Source: Eurosta solidaginis
Lineage: Eukaryota; Arthropoda; Insecta; Diptera; Tephritidae
Length of the DNA stretch: 64,000 nucleotides
Direction of reading: 5' to 3'
Assembly (NCBI RefSeq): GCF_040869045.1
Contig: NW_027136916.1
Coordinates: 434,001-498,000, forward strand
Made by a program: the position numbers and the translations under genes. Within the stretch, counting starts at the first letter, position 1. Every line of letters begins with the position of its first letter. The notes under the pieces are model-generated. The model was not told the DNA's origin, ran no database searches, and worked only from the letters and a program-made list of their open reading frames with translations. This document shows positions 44,080 through 55,720 of the stretch, piece by piece.

Positions 44080-47000
44080 AATTGACCTACTACTGAGAAA
44101 TTATAAAGAATAAGTGAACATTTAACTGGCATAATTTTTTTTGGAAATTCCATGTGTACAGGGTGTCTAGAGAGGAAAATTGGTTTTCCTTGGAAAATTT
44201 TAAATGACCATAAAAAATTGTCTATGGCTGACCAATTAGTAGGACCCACTGACCAATTATGACCAATTAGTGACCAATTATTTGGCATACGTTTCGATTT
44301 GAAAATCCACCGATGGGGTGCTAACATCCGATAACACGATAACATCCGATAACAAAGAAAACTTTAAAAATTAATTAAAAAGTTCCTATGGCTGACCAAT
44401 TAACGAAACCTGCTGACCAATTATGACCAATTAGTGACCAATTAATTGGCATATTTTTTTTTGGAAAATTTATTTATACAGGGTGTCTAGACAGGAAAAT
44501 TGGTTTTCCTTGGAAAACTTTAAATGGCCATAAAAAATTGTCTATGGCTGACCAATTAGTGGGACCCGCTGACCAATTATGACCAATTAGTTACCAATTA
44601 TTTGGCATACCTTTCGAATCGAAAATCCACCGATGGGGTGCTAACATCCGATAACAGGGTAACATCCGATAACAAAGAAAACTTTAAAAATTAATTAAAA
44701 AGTTCCTATGGCTGACCAATTAACAAAACCTGCTGACCAATTATGACCAATTAGTGACCAATTAATTGGCATAATTTTTTTTGGAAAATTTATGTATACA
44801 GGGTGTCTAGACAGCAAAATTGATTTTCCTTGGAAAACTTTAAATGGTCATAAAAAATTGTCTATGGCTGACCAATTAGTGGGACCCACTGACCAATTAT
44901 GACCAATTAGTGACCAATTAATTGGCATAATTTTTTTTGGAAAATTTATGTATACAGGGTGTTTAAACAGGAAAATTGTTTTTCCCTTGGAAAACTTTAA
45001 ATGGCCATAAAAAATTTTCTATGGCTGACCAATTAGTGGGACCCGCTGACCAATTATGACCAATTAGTGACCAATTATTTGGCATACGTTTCGATTTGAA
45101 AATCCACCGATGGGGTGCTAACATCCGATAACACGATAACATCCGATAACAAAGAAAACTTTAAAAATTAATTAAAAAGTTCCTATGGCTGACCAATTAA
45201 CGAAACCTGCTGACCAATTATGACCAATTAGTGACCAATTAATTGGCATATTTTTTTTTGGAAAATTTATTTATACAGGGTGTCTAGACAGGAAAATTGG
45301 TTTTCCTTGGAAAACTTTAAATGGCCATAAAAAATTGTCTATGGCTGACCAATTAGTGGGACCCACTGACCAATTATGACCAATTAGTGACCAATTATTT
45401 GGCATGCTTTTCGAATTCAAAATCCACCGATGGGGTGCTAACATCCGATAACAGGGTAACATCCGATAACAAAGAAAACTTTAAAAATTAATTAAAAAGT
45501 TCCTATGGCTGACCAATTAACGAAACCTGGTGACCAATTATGACCAATTAGTGACCAATTAATTGGCATAATTTTTTTTGGAAAATTTATGTATACAGGG
45601 TGTTTAAACAGGAAAATTGTTTTTCTCTTGGAAAACTTTAAATGGCCATAAAAAATTGTCTATGGCTGACCAATTAGTGGGACCCGCTGACCAATTATGA
45701 CCAATTAGTGACCAATTATTTGGCATACGTTTCGATTTGAAAATCCACCGATGGGGTGCTAACATCCGATAACACGATAACATCCGATAACAAAGAAAAC
45801 TTTAAAAATTAATTAAAAAGTTCCTATGGCTGACCGATTAACGAAACCTGCTGACCAATTATGACCAATTAGTGACCAATTAATTGGCATAATTTTTTTT
45901 GGAAAATTTATGTATACAGGGTGTCTAGACAGTAAAATTGATTTTCCTTGGAAAACTTTAAATGGTCATAAAAAATTGTCTATGGCTGACCAAAAAGTGG
46001 GACCCACTGACCAATTATGACCAATTAGTGACCAATTAATTGGCATAATTTTTTTGGAAAATTTATGTATACAGGGTGTTTAAACAGGAAAATTGTTTTT
46101 CCCTTGGAAAATTTTAAATGGCCATAAAAAATTTTCTATGGCTGACCAATTAGTGGGACCCGCTGACCAATTATGACCAATTAGTGACCAATTATTTGGC
46201 ATACCTTTCGAATCGAAAATCCACCGATGGGGTGCTAACATCCGATAACAGGGTAACATCCGATAACAAAGAAAACTTTAAAAATTAATTAAAAAGTTCC
46301 TCTGGATGACCAATTAACGAAACCTGCTGACCAATTATGACCAATTAGTGACCAATTAATTGGCATAATTTTTTTTGGAAAATTTATGTATACAGGGTGT
46401 CTAGACAGCAAAATTGATTTTCCTTGGAAAATTTTAAATGGTCATAAAAAATTGTCTATGGCTGACCAATTAGTGGGACCCACTGACCAATTATGACCAA
46501 TTAGTGACCAATTAATTGGCATAATTTTTTTTGGAAAATTGATGTATACAGGGTGTTTAAACAGGAAAATTGTTTTTCCCTTGGAAAATTTTAAATGGCC
46601 ATAAAAAATTTTCTATGGCTGACCAATTAGTGGGACCCGCTGACCAATTATGACCAATTAGTGACCAATTATTTGGCATACGTTTCGATTTGAAAATCCA
46701 CCGATGGGGTGCTAACATCCGATAACACGATAACATCCGATAACAAAGAAAACTTTAAAAATTAATTAAAAAGTTCCTATGGCTGACCAATTAACGAAAC
46801 CTGCTGACCAATTATGACCAATTAGTGACCAATTAATTGGCATATTTTTTTTTGGAAAATTTATTTATACAGGGTGTCTAGACAGGAAAATTGGTTTTCC
46901 TTGGAAAACTTTAAATGGCCATAAAAAATTGTCTATGGCTGACCAATTAGTGAGACCCACTGACCAATTATGACCAATTAGTGACCAATTATTTGGCATG

Positions 47001-49280
47001 CTTTTCGAATTCAAAATCCACCGATGGGGTGCTAACATCCGATAACAGGGTAACATCCGATAACAAAGAAAACTTTAAAAATTAATTAAAAAGTTCCTAT
47101 GGCTGACCAATTAACGAAACCTGGTGACCAATTATGACCAATTAGTGACCAATTAATTGGCATAATTTTTTTTGGAAAATTTATGTATACAGGGTGTTTA
47201 AACAGGAAAATTGTTTTTCCCTTGGAAAACTTTAAATGGCCATAAAAAATTGTCTATGGCTGACCAATTAGTGGGACCCGCTGACCAATTATGACCAATT
47301 AGTGACCAATTATTTGGCATACGTTTCGATTTGAAAATCCACCGATGGGGTGCTAACATCCGATAACACGATAACATCCGATAACAAAGAAAACTTTAAA
47401 AATTAATTAAAAAGTTCCTATGGCTGACCAATTAACGAAACCTGGTGACCAATTATGACCAATTAGTGACCAATTAATTGGCATAATTTTTTTTGGAAAA
47501 TTTATGTATACAGGGTGTTTAAACAGGAAAATTGTTTTTCTCTTGGAAAACTTTAAATGGCCATAAAAAATTGTCTATGGCTGACCAATTAGTGGGACCA
47601 GCTGACCAATTATGACCAATTAGTGACCAATTATTTGGCATACGTTTCGATTTGAAAATCCACCGATGGGGTGCTAACATCCGATAACACGATAACATCC
47701 GATAACAAAGAAAACTTTAAAAATTAATTAAAAAGTTCCTATGGCTGACCAATTAACGAAACCTGCTGACCAATTATGACCAATTAGTGACCAATTCATT
47801 GGCATAATTTTTTTTGGAAAATTTATGTATACAGGGTGTCTAGACAGTAAAATTGATTTTCCTTGGAAAACTTTAAATGGTCATAAAAAATTGTCTATGG
47901 CTGACCAAAAAGTGGGACCCACTGACCAATTATGACCAATTAGTGACCAATTAATTGGCATAATTTTTTTGGAAAATTTATGTATACAGGGTGTTTAAAC
48001 AGGAAAATTGTTTTTCCCTTGGAAAATTTTAAATGGCCATAAAAAATTTTCTATGGCTGACCAATTAGTGGGACCCCCTGACCAATTATGACCAATTAGT
48101 GACCAATTATTTGGCATACCTTTCGAATCGAAAATCCACCGATGGGGTGCTAACATCCGATAACAGGGTAACATCCGATAACAAAGAAAACTTTAAAAAT
48201 TAATTAAAAAGTTCCTATGGCTGACCAATTAACGAAACCTGCTGACCAATTATGACCAATTAGTGACCAATTAATTGGCATAATTTTTTTTGGAAAATTT
48301 ATGTATACAGGGTGTCTAGACAGCAAAATTGATTTTCCTTGGAAAATTTTAAATGGTCATAAAAAATTGTCTATGGCTGACCAATTAGTGGGACCCACTG
48401 ACCAATTATGACCAATTAGTGACCAATTAATTGGCATAATTTTTTTTGGAAAATTTATGTATACAGGGTGTTTAAACAGGAAAATTGTTTTTCCCTTGGA
48501 AAACTTTAAATGGCCATAAAAAATTTTCTATGGCTGACCAATTAGTGGGACCCGCTGACCAATTATGACCAATTAGTGACCAATTATTTGGCATACGTTT
48601 CGATTTGAAAATCCACCGATGGGGTGCTAACATCCGATAACACGATAACATCCGATAACAAAGAAAACTTTAAAAATTAATTAAAAAGTTCCTATGGCTG
48701 ACCAATTAACGAAACCTGCTGACCAATTATGACCAATTAGTGACCAATTAATTGGCATATTTTTTTTTGGAAAATTTATTTATACAGGGTGTCTAGACAG
48801 GAAAATTGGTTTTCCTTGGAAAACTTTAAATGGCCATAAAAAATTGTCTATGGCTGACCAATTAGTGGGACCCACTGACCAATTATGACCAATTAGTGAC
48901 CAATTATTTGGCATGCTTTTCGAATTCAAAATCCACCGATGGGGTGCTAACATCCGATAACAGGGTAACATCCGATAACAAAGAAAACTTTAAAAATTAA
49001 TTAAAAAGTTCCTATGGCTGACCAATTAACGAAACCTGGTGACCAATTATGACCAATTAGTGACCAATTAATTGGCATAATTTTTTTTGGAAAATTTATG
49101 TATACAGGGTGTTTAAACAGGAAAATTGTTTTTCCCTTGGAAAACTTTAAATGGCCATAAAAAATTGTCTATGGCTGACCAATTAGTGGGACCCGCTGAC
49201 CAATTATGACCAATTAGTGACCAATTATTTGGCATATGTTTTGTTATAAAATTCCAGAAATGGGGTGCTAACATCCCACA
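44080..49280 (-). repeat. Higher-order tandem array of right arm
   Basis: Same monomers as the left arm, on the other strand (TGACCAATTATGACCAATTA). The landmark recurs at 45,271-45,462, 46,865-47,056 and 48,780-48,971. The spacings are 1,594 bp and 1,915 bp, the latter equal to 12 monomers instead of 10. A few monomers have private changes, for example GACCGATTAACG near 45,834, and TTCCTCTGGATGACC near 46,300. Confidence 0.9.
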
Positions 49281-49434
49281 CCCGACCATGAAAATTTTAA
49301 AATTTCCATAAAATTTTTTCTAATGCTGACCAATTACTGAAACCTGCTGACCAATTATGACCAATTAGTGACCAATTATTTGGCGTATGTTTTGTTATAA
49401 AATTCCAGAAATGGGGTGCTAACATCCCAGAGCC

Positions 49435-49845
49435 TACGACATGTTCTCAAACGTTTCTTCCCGCAGTCCTCAGTTACTACATCTGCTGTTACTGACGACA
49501 TATAAAGCTATGTATGTGACGCCAGACGGCGGTGTTCAGTTAGTATGACAATCATGAGTCTTACGTCTTTTCTCTTTTTTTAGAAATATGAGCAACTTTG
49601 CATGTTTGATATCGCAGGATTTGCACACGTTTTTAGAAATTTTGCAGCCTCGCGCTTATGTCCACATATTACTGGATCATATGCAACTTGTGTTTTCCTT
49701 TCATTTCTCCTAAGACGATTGCAACGTATACCGTCGATTCACCGAGTTGAGCGCCCTCCTTTGCTAACTCATCGGCCATTTCGTTACACTCTATCTTTTT
49801 ATGGCTGGGAATACAGTATAGATGTATGGTCCCGCCTGAGCGAAG
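49435..49845 (-). mobile_element. LINE family A RNase H part, right of the Foldback insertion
   Basis: The minus strand from about 49,835 to 49,670 encodes IHLYCIPSHKKIECNEMADE, then LAKEGAQLGESTVYVAIVLG, the C-terminal RNase H region of a LINE (normal pattern WIPGH..IEGNE.ADELA). It is the 5' continuation of the fragment at 32,856-33,109; together they equal the layout of the copy at 27,018-27,640. It starts with the second target-duplication copy (49,435-49,443) and is cut on its 5' side by a dispersed repeat. Confidence 0.7.
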
Positions 49846-50225
49846 TTGTTGTTGTTGTTGTAACATTAAAAACACTCTCCGAATATATAATAGATATAAC
49901 TTCGTTACGTTCTGGTAACAAGCCATTCCATTTCGAGAACGATTTAATATGACCACATTGAACCTTCTAGGCAATCACGATTCCTCCTCCTATTTCAATG
50001 AGGAACTGGGGTTCCCAGAGCTCCGGCTGCTAAAGAAGCATGACTCGCCATGGGTAGGTAAGGTTGACAATTGGGTAGGAGCGGCTATAAATTACGCTGG
50101 CAACCCATTGAAGGGTTTAGGCCATCCCACCCACCACCCCCTACTTCCATGAGGAACATGGGGTCGCCAGAGCTTCGGCTGCTATGGAAACAGGATTCAC
50201 CACTGGTAGGTGAGGTTGAAAAATG
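49846..50225 (+). repeat. Dispersed repeat (GAAACAGGATTCRCC family), partly duplicated
   Basis: It starts TTGTTGTTGTTGTTGTAACA and continues through CGTTACGTTCTGGTAACAAG, TTTCGAGAACGATTTAATAT and AGGTTGACAATTGGGTAGGA. A second pass follows (CCATGAGGAACATGGGGTCG, GAAACAGGATTCACCACTGG), so it looks like two overlapping copies or an internal duplication. It is more diverged than the copies inside the Foldback arms. Non-coding. Confidence 0.65.
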
Positions 50226-50824
50226 AGCTGGATAAGTAATCTTTCTAGCCACAGATTTATCTATAATACGAGTAATAACGTACAGTGGCTGGCCTATGCT
50301 ACTGCAAGTAAGCATAAATAATGGAAAGAATTCCAGCTTGGAAATGGAAAAGAAAATAAAATGAGGCAAATGAAAAGTTCTATAAGTATTTCGTAATACA
50401 TATCTGTCCTGATATATGGATGGGTTAGCTCTCAGAGTATTAGGGCGAAAATCACTCGGCAAGATTTATGGTATTTTATTTATTTGTATATAGCGAAGGA
50501 GTTTTTATGATGAGCTGTATGAGCTGCATGAGCTTCAAACAGGTATTGAAATAGGATAGCGAATAAAAAAAGGTAGACCTTTTGTTCAAAAAACCCTTCC
50601 GATAGGACTGGTACTTAAAAACAGATGTAAGGGAGACCTGCACTGAGTTCGGTAAGACTGATGGAGAAAGACATGGCTTCTCTTGATCTTATCATCTCAA
50701 AGGAAATGATTATAGACAATGGCTCTTGCTGGCTGAATGAATTTCTGAGCTTTTCTCACATATATAGCATTTTGGAAGAAGAACAACCCTAAATCCCGTC
50801 AGTTTAAAGTAATTGTATACCTAA
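50226..50824. other. No gene recognised
   Basis: Mixed sequence between two repeats. Frames on the minus strand at 50,085-50,462 overlap the repeat and have no domain. Confidence 0.35.
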
Positions 50825-51183
50825 GGTGGCAATCGTGGTGTGATGGTAGCGTGCTTCGCCTACCGCACCGTATGCCCTGAATTTACACCCCGGGCAAAGC
50901 AACGTCAAAATTTTAGAAAAATTTTTTTCATTTAGAAGAAAATTTTTCTAAGCGGGGTCGATCCTCGGCAGTGTTTGGCAAGCGCTCCGAATGTATTTCT
51001 GAAATGAAAGGCTCTCAGTGTAAACTCGTTTGCCTTACAGATGCCGTTCGGAGTCGGCATAAAAACATGTAGATCCCGTCCGGCCAATTTGTAGGGAAAA
51101 TCAAGAGGACCACGACGCAAATTGGAAGAGAAGCTCGGCCGAAAATCTCTTCGGAGGTTATCGCGCCTTATATTTATTTCTTA
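50825..51183 (+). mobile_element. tRNA-derived SINE, best copy in window
   Basis: The head (GGTGGCAATCGTGGTGTGAT, GGTAGCGTGCTTCGCCTACC) carries an A-box-like TGGTGTGATGGTAGCG, and the B-box region is diverged (CTGAATTTACACCCCGGGCA). The body runs through AAGCGGGGTCGATCCTCGGC, AAGCGCTCCGAATGTATTTC, GATGCCGTTCGGAGTCGGCA and GGGAAAATCAAGAGGACCAC. It finishes CTTCGGAGGTTATCGCGCCT then TATATTTATTT. About 360 bp, pol III class; other copies are at 17,880, 18,459 and 51,799. Confidence 0.8.
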
Positions 51184-51798
51184 TTTCTTTAAGGTGGCAA
51201 TCAGCTTGCATAAGCTCAAAGAAGTGTGTAGGAAGTATCCTGTGCCGGCCGTAATGTGGTTGAGTTATTTCCGAATGTGTGTGCGGAAAAGGATAGTCAT
51301 TAACTATAAAGAACTTTGTGAATCTGAAAACTAGCAATGAGATAAAAAATGAATCTATTTTTGAAATACAGCTGAAAATGTTCCAGACATGAAGTGCTAC
51401 TTTGAGGCTGAGTATGCAGTTTAAAAGGCAAGTCCTCACTCGGCGACCAAGCAACATGCTCTAAGCATTTTATCATCACTTCGATCTTAGGACTCACACT
51501 ACAGCTGGTATGCAAACGGAAGCGTATTTGTTTAATAGCTCTCGAACGTAGATTGCTAATTATGCTGATCTAGCTAGCTTCAGCTTTTGAGATGCTAGAC
51601 ATATCTTCGCAACCATCATTTTTTTAAAATGTGCATTATAACACATTTTGAAATACTTTTTATAGTTTTCCCAAAATTAAAAAAAAAATTAGAAAAATGA
51701 TTACCATATGCATTTATATACTTCTGTTTTCGCCCTCTAAAAGCCATAATTCTATCTTTCCAAGCTAAAAATAAAAAAATAATTGACTCGTTTTACCC

Positions 51799-51940
51799 CC
51801 GAAGAGATTTAGGTCGAGCCGCTCTTCCGATTTGCGTCGTTCTCCTTTTGACTTTTCCTATAAACTGGCTGGACGGACCTACATGTTTTGTGCTGACCCA
51901 GAACGGCATCTGCAAGGAAGATGAGTTTTCCTTTTCATTG
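51799..51940 (-). mobile_element. SINE body fragment, minus strand
   Basis: CGAAGAGATTTAGGTCGAGC, GATTTGCGTCGTTCTCCTTT, GGACCTACATGTTTTGTGCT and GAACGGCATCTGCAAGG are reverse complements of the SINE body at 51,000-51,160. The tRNA-like head is missing. Confidence 0.7.
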
Positions 51941-53419
51941 CCAAATCAATCACTGCTAAGAAATATCCACAAAAATCCTCTATACAGGTGAGTTATCTGC
52001 CTCTAATCGAAATATCTTTGCTAAATCATTTTATTTTCTAAAGAAATCGTATTAGAATCAAGTGACATTAGTGCGTCCAACGTTGGCCATTTATACGTTG
52101 TTTATAAATTTTGGTAGGTAAGCATTTTAAGTGCTTCAAAAAGAATCAGTGTACGAAAGATTCTACATACTTTGCAATAAATATGAGAAGTTATTTTTTT
52201 GAAAGCGTGAAATTTTGAATAAAAGATGGAAAATGCATTGGGTATGAAGCAAATTTTTCGCTTAAAACGTTTATTTTTTCGAAAACAAAGATCTAAAGAC
52301 TGGTTTCATTTCAAACACTGCTTGGCCTTCTAACTGTGCTGCCAGATTGATGAAAATGCTTTTGAGTTTTCATATTCAAAACATCTGCAAAAACATAAAA
52401 GAGTGCAAATATAAAGAGTATCATTAATAACAAGGATGGAGTTCGAATTGATAACAATGTGTCAATATCAGCCATCGAAGGAAAGTTACTTTGATTATTT
52501 AAATAAAAAGGTTATTTAAAAAGTTTCTAGCAAAACAAATCTCATCAACAGTTTTCTATTTTACAATAATTTTTACTTTCAAATTGCTCATGGCAGTCAG
52601 CTTTTGCTAGAGGAGGAACCAAGAACTGCTATGGCACTAAATAATAATAGATAAACATGAATTCTTCGTGCAACTTATTTCGATCTCACTTCTCATTTAT
52701 TCTTTTTTCATTATTTGCACCTATCTTTAAGAATTTTCGTCAATAAACTTTTTTTGATTCTCTTTTTACAGACTCAACATAAATGCAACATAAGCTTAAA
52801 ATAACATGCTCCTAAGCGCTATGTAATAAAATTTTTCATGGCACTTAGGTTTTTTTATGGCTTTAGCTTACAATTTTTGGAGCTTGCATAGAGTTTTGCA
52901 TGAAAATTTTACTACATTTTGCTTAAAGTTTTCACCTTTTTTTTGCTTCTTATTTCATTCTTAATAATATTAACTTTGTGCTGGCTGGGTGTTGGTTGCG
53001 GCTTCTAAAGCGATAGCGTTGATTGTAAGCAATTAGAATTTAAGTAGCGTTAAAAATGTTGAACGGTCATAAAAGTTTATGCATAAAGATGTGTTAATAG
53101 AGAAAAATGATGATTGTTGTAATTTGTAGAGTATTTAGCAATAAAAAAGGAATAAATAAAATTATTCATATGTAAGAAAATAGAAGTCAAGATGAACAGT
53201 TTTTATACAGGTTTTTTTCCAGCAAACATTTGGAGCTGAAAAAGAGTCAGAAAATAGACCAAATTTGAAAAGTTTGCCCTCATAATGAGTCCATAAAAAT
53301 GACTGTAATTAAAGCTTTGACGGCATGAGCAAATCGACAGAATGCAGGAGTCGGAAAAATCGGCGAAGAAGGAAAAATATCTTTGGAGAATGCCGCATTG
53401 TAACCTAAAGAAAGGAAAC
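51941..53419. other. No gene recognised
   Basis: About 1.5 kb of AT-rich sequence. AGCTTAAA/TAGCTT words recur near 52,790-52,960 as at the window start. No splice-bounded exon or element is supported. Confidence 0.45.
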
Positions 53420-54180
53420 TGCTTACAGGGAAGAAGAGTGTGTCTGCGCTACAGCGAGTTAGAAAGACGCCTTTTGTAGGAAGAAAGCAGAGGCAAATAC
53501 TTCTCTATGCTCATAATTGGAAAGAACGATAGAACGTCGAGGGAAGATGATGAACCTGTGTCCGCAATCACTGATGAGGAAATTAATGTTCGCCCACCAG
53601 ACTTTAACGAATTCCGATTACCAATAAGCATATAAAATAACAAGGGCGTGGTTTCTGATGTACTGGTTTCAGATCTACACAAATACGGCAGAAATGAGTT
53701 GGTAAGACGCATGCAACAACTTCTATGCAAAATACGTTTGAACGGGTGCGTGCCCGTATATTTGAATCAAAGTGTTTTTTACCAAGTCCAAAAGCAGGGG
53801 GCCTGCCAATTGCGCAACATATCGCAAAACCATCCACCTCAGTAATGCATTTAAGGTCAAGCTTATTGTGCGAATGAGTCGGATCATTGGACCTTATCAG
53901 TGCGGCTTCAGATTTGATGTATTTATCATCGTTCAAATTTTCACCAAATATTGCAAGAAACGTGCGAAAAAAGCGTGCGGCTTAGAGAGGCGCTAAAATG
54001 AGCTGCTTATATGCTGCTTTGACTGAACTTGATTTCTTTGCAAATCTTATACGGCTGTGCAAAATGACGTTTAGCAACACCATCAGCTCAGTATGAATTG
54101 GGAGGGACCTCTCCAAGCCGTTCGAAACTAAACGAGGTTTCGTACAATGTGACAGTTATGATGTGATTTCTATAATTTGA
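53420..54180 (+). mobile_element. RTE-type reverse transcriptase relic, 5' part
   Basis: The + strand reads, with frameshifts, LHKYGRNELVRRMQQLLCKI then RLNGCVPVYLNQSVF (about 53,680-53,780), matching the RTE pattern 'FKYG..ELVR.MH.LLCKIW'. Then MSRIIGPYQCGFRFDVFII (about 53,874-53,930), matching 'IIGPYQCGFRPG.ST'. Then words for 'GRDLSKPFETKRGF' near 54,100. All catalytic continuity is broken. The 3' continuation lies beyond the inserted LTR, at 54,820. Confidence 0.8.
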
Positions 54181-54251
54181 TTTCATCGGCCTGAACACCC
54201 GCACCGTAAGTTTGGCTTACTACAGGCTGGAAAAAGAAATGTGAAATATAT

Positions 54252-54815
54252 TGTGGCGAGTACGAGCATCACTATGCTGTTAGTAAATAATCACACAAAC
54301 AAAACCAGCAAGCAGCCACACTTATGTACATGTACACAATAACGCAAGCAGCCACACTTATGTACAAGACAACGAAGAATATTCCATACACACAACCAGG
54401 AGCTCGAAGCAGGGAGATTATGTAGCCGGCATATAAGAATAGAAGGTGTTACTTACACATACACACATATGGTTAGAAGAAAAACATAAACTACAGGAAT
54501 ACATGCATATAGCTAAATAACTAAGCATGAGATAAAACTGTTCCAGAAGGCATGTTCGTGAAACGTCTAAACCTTAGGAGAAATGGGCGAACGAGGTAAC
54601 CGAGAGTATAAAAGCTGCGCAAGCTGAAGATTCAGTAATCAGTTTGATTAAACACGCTATTAATTGCGAAGTGAAGTATAATTGTGAAGTAATTCTCCCA
54701 AAGTAGTCTAAATAAAGACTATTTTGCAATACTGAATATTGGAGTTATTTATTCGACAGTTCGGCGATTCGAACATTAGCAGAATGTGTATAATCATCAG
54801 GAATTTCCCAAATTA
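54252..54815 (+). mobile_element. LTR of TGTGGCGAA family inside the RTE relic
   Basis: It starts TGTGGCGAGTACGAGCATCA. It has the promoter block CGAGAGTATAAAAGCTGCGC (about 54,600), an AATAAAGAC (about 54,711) and the conserved TACTGAATATTGGAG then TTATTTATTCGACAGTTC. The end is diverged (TTTCCCAAATTAC) and the target duplication is not clear, so the right boundary is approximate. It is a solo LTR younger than the RTE copy it splits. Confidence 0.75.
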
Positions 54816-54819
54816 CCTG

Positions 54820-55215
54820 CTGTGATCAGGCAAAGAGTCAGCACACGCGTCCTACCAAACACGAATTTGTTGGTAGCCATAATTTGGAAATAGTAAAGGG
54901 AGCCAGCATTCTAGAGTTCAAGATAAGAATCACTTCTACCAAAAAATGCGACTTTGGACTGAGTTAACTAATGAAAAGTAAAGTCCTCTTTGGCAAACGA
55001 AGACATGCTCTACAAGTCACTTATCGTATCCGTCCTGCCATATAGTGTAGAAGCATGGATCATGACAACATCAGGTGAACCGGTTTTCGGACTATTGAGA
55101 GAAAAGTTAGATAAATTTATGGGCAACAAGGATACCGCGACTAAAAAAGATTTAAAGATGAGCTGCAAGGTTTTCGTTTTCGTTCTTCTGAAAAAGGCGA
55201 TTTTATTGCTTAAAA
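54820..55215 (+). mobile_element. RTE-type relic, 3' part
   Basis: It reads ILEFKIRITSTKKCDFGLS (about 54,910-54,965) and LYKSLIVSVLPYSVEAWIMT (about 55,008-55,070), the thumb and post-RT region of RTE elements ('LYKTLI.PVL.YGAE.W'). The frame 54,990-55,220 is this relic. Confidence 0.75.
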
Positions 55216-55720
55216 CGTGATTTGTGTGCTATCTTCAATTTTAGTTGAATATTCACGATATTTGTGCTATTTTTGTTCAAACGAAATTTCTCACACAGAT
55301 GAGTGCTCATATTTTTGCAGCACAAAATCAATGTTTACCTCAAACGCTTATGCTGCTGGGTAATTCTGACAGTATTAAAGCTTTTATTCAAACTTTGTTT
55401 TAGCAGAGCATAGAACTAAAATCAATTAAATTAAATATTTTGATAGCTGAGCTAAGCTTTTTTGCAGAGTTTCTTTCAGCTAAATTAAAAAAAAGCTACA
55501 GATAAAGCAAAAAGGTAAGAGAAGAAAAGAAGAAAAAAATGTGAAGTCTATTGAAAACTTATAGTGGAAAAAACACAAATACTTAATACAGTTCGAACAA
55601 CTAAAGTGGCAAAAAAACTATGCGGAATGCTCGCATGAATTGGAAAATTGAAAAAAAAAAACAACCAGGTGGGTCTGTGCCCTGAAGGTGAAATGTTTTA
55701 ACTGAAATGGAATGTTATTG
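55216..55720. other. No gene recognised
   Basis: AT-rich, with AGCTTTTATTC, GAGCTAAGCTTTTTT and AAAAAGCTACAG words as at 1-900. No exon or element is supported. Confidence 0.4.

Larger units (their letters stand above)
33110..49434. mobile_element. 16.3-kb Foldback-type inverted-repeat element
   Basis: The element starts GGCTCTGGGATGTTAGCACC and ends with its exact reverse complement. It is flanked by identical 9-bp direct repeats TACGACATG at 33,101-33,109 and 49,435-49,443. Structure: left arm 33,110-39,078, loop 39,079-42,990, right arm 42,991-49,434. Long inverted arms made largely of tandem repeats and a 9-bp target duplication are the defining features of Foldback elements in Drosophila; MULE transposons share the 9-bp duplication. 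No transposase-sized ORF exists anywhere in it, so it is non-autonomous. A palindrome of this size can form a 6-kb hairpin and is expected to be unstable. Confidence 0.85.
42991..49434 (-). repeat. Foldback right arm (6,444 bp)
   Basis: Inverted copy of the left arm. Landmarks measured from the outer end: the first ORF-landmark sits 463 bp from the terminus in both arms. The second is at 2,378 bp here versus 2,057 in the left arm, a two-monomer insertion. The total length excess of 475 bp equals three monomers. Otherwise the order of single-copy inner sequence, nested repeat and array is the same. Confidence 0.85.

Noticed and set aside
33110..49434. Palindrome from assembly fold-back artefact
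   Set aside because: An artefact would not create identical 9-bp duplications outside the two termini, nor arms differing by whole monomers, and flanks are two different halves of one LINE. Long-read confirmation is still desirable.
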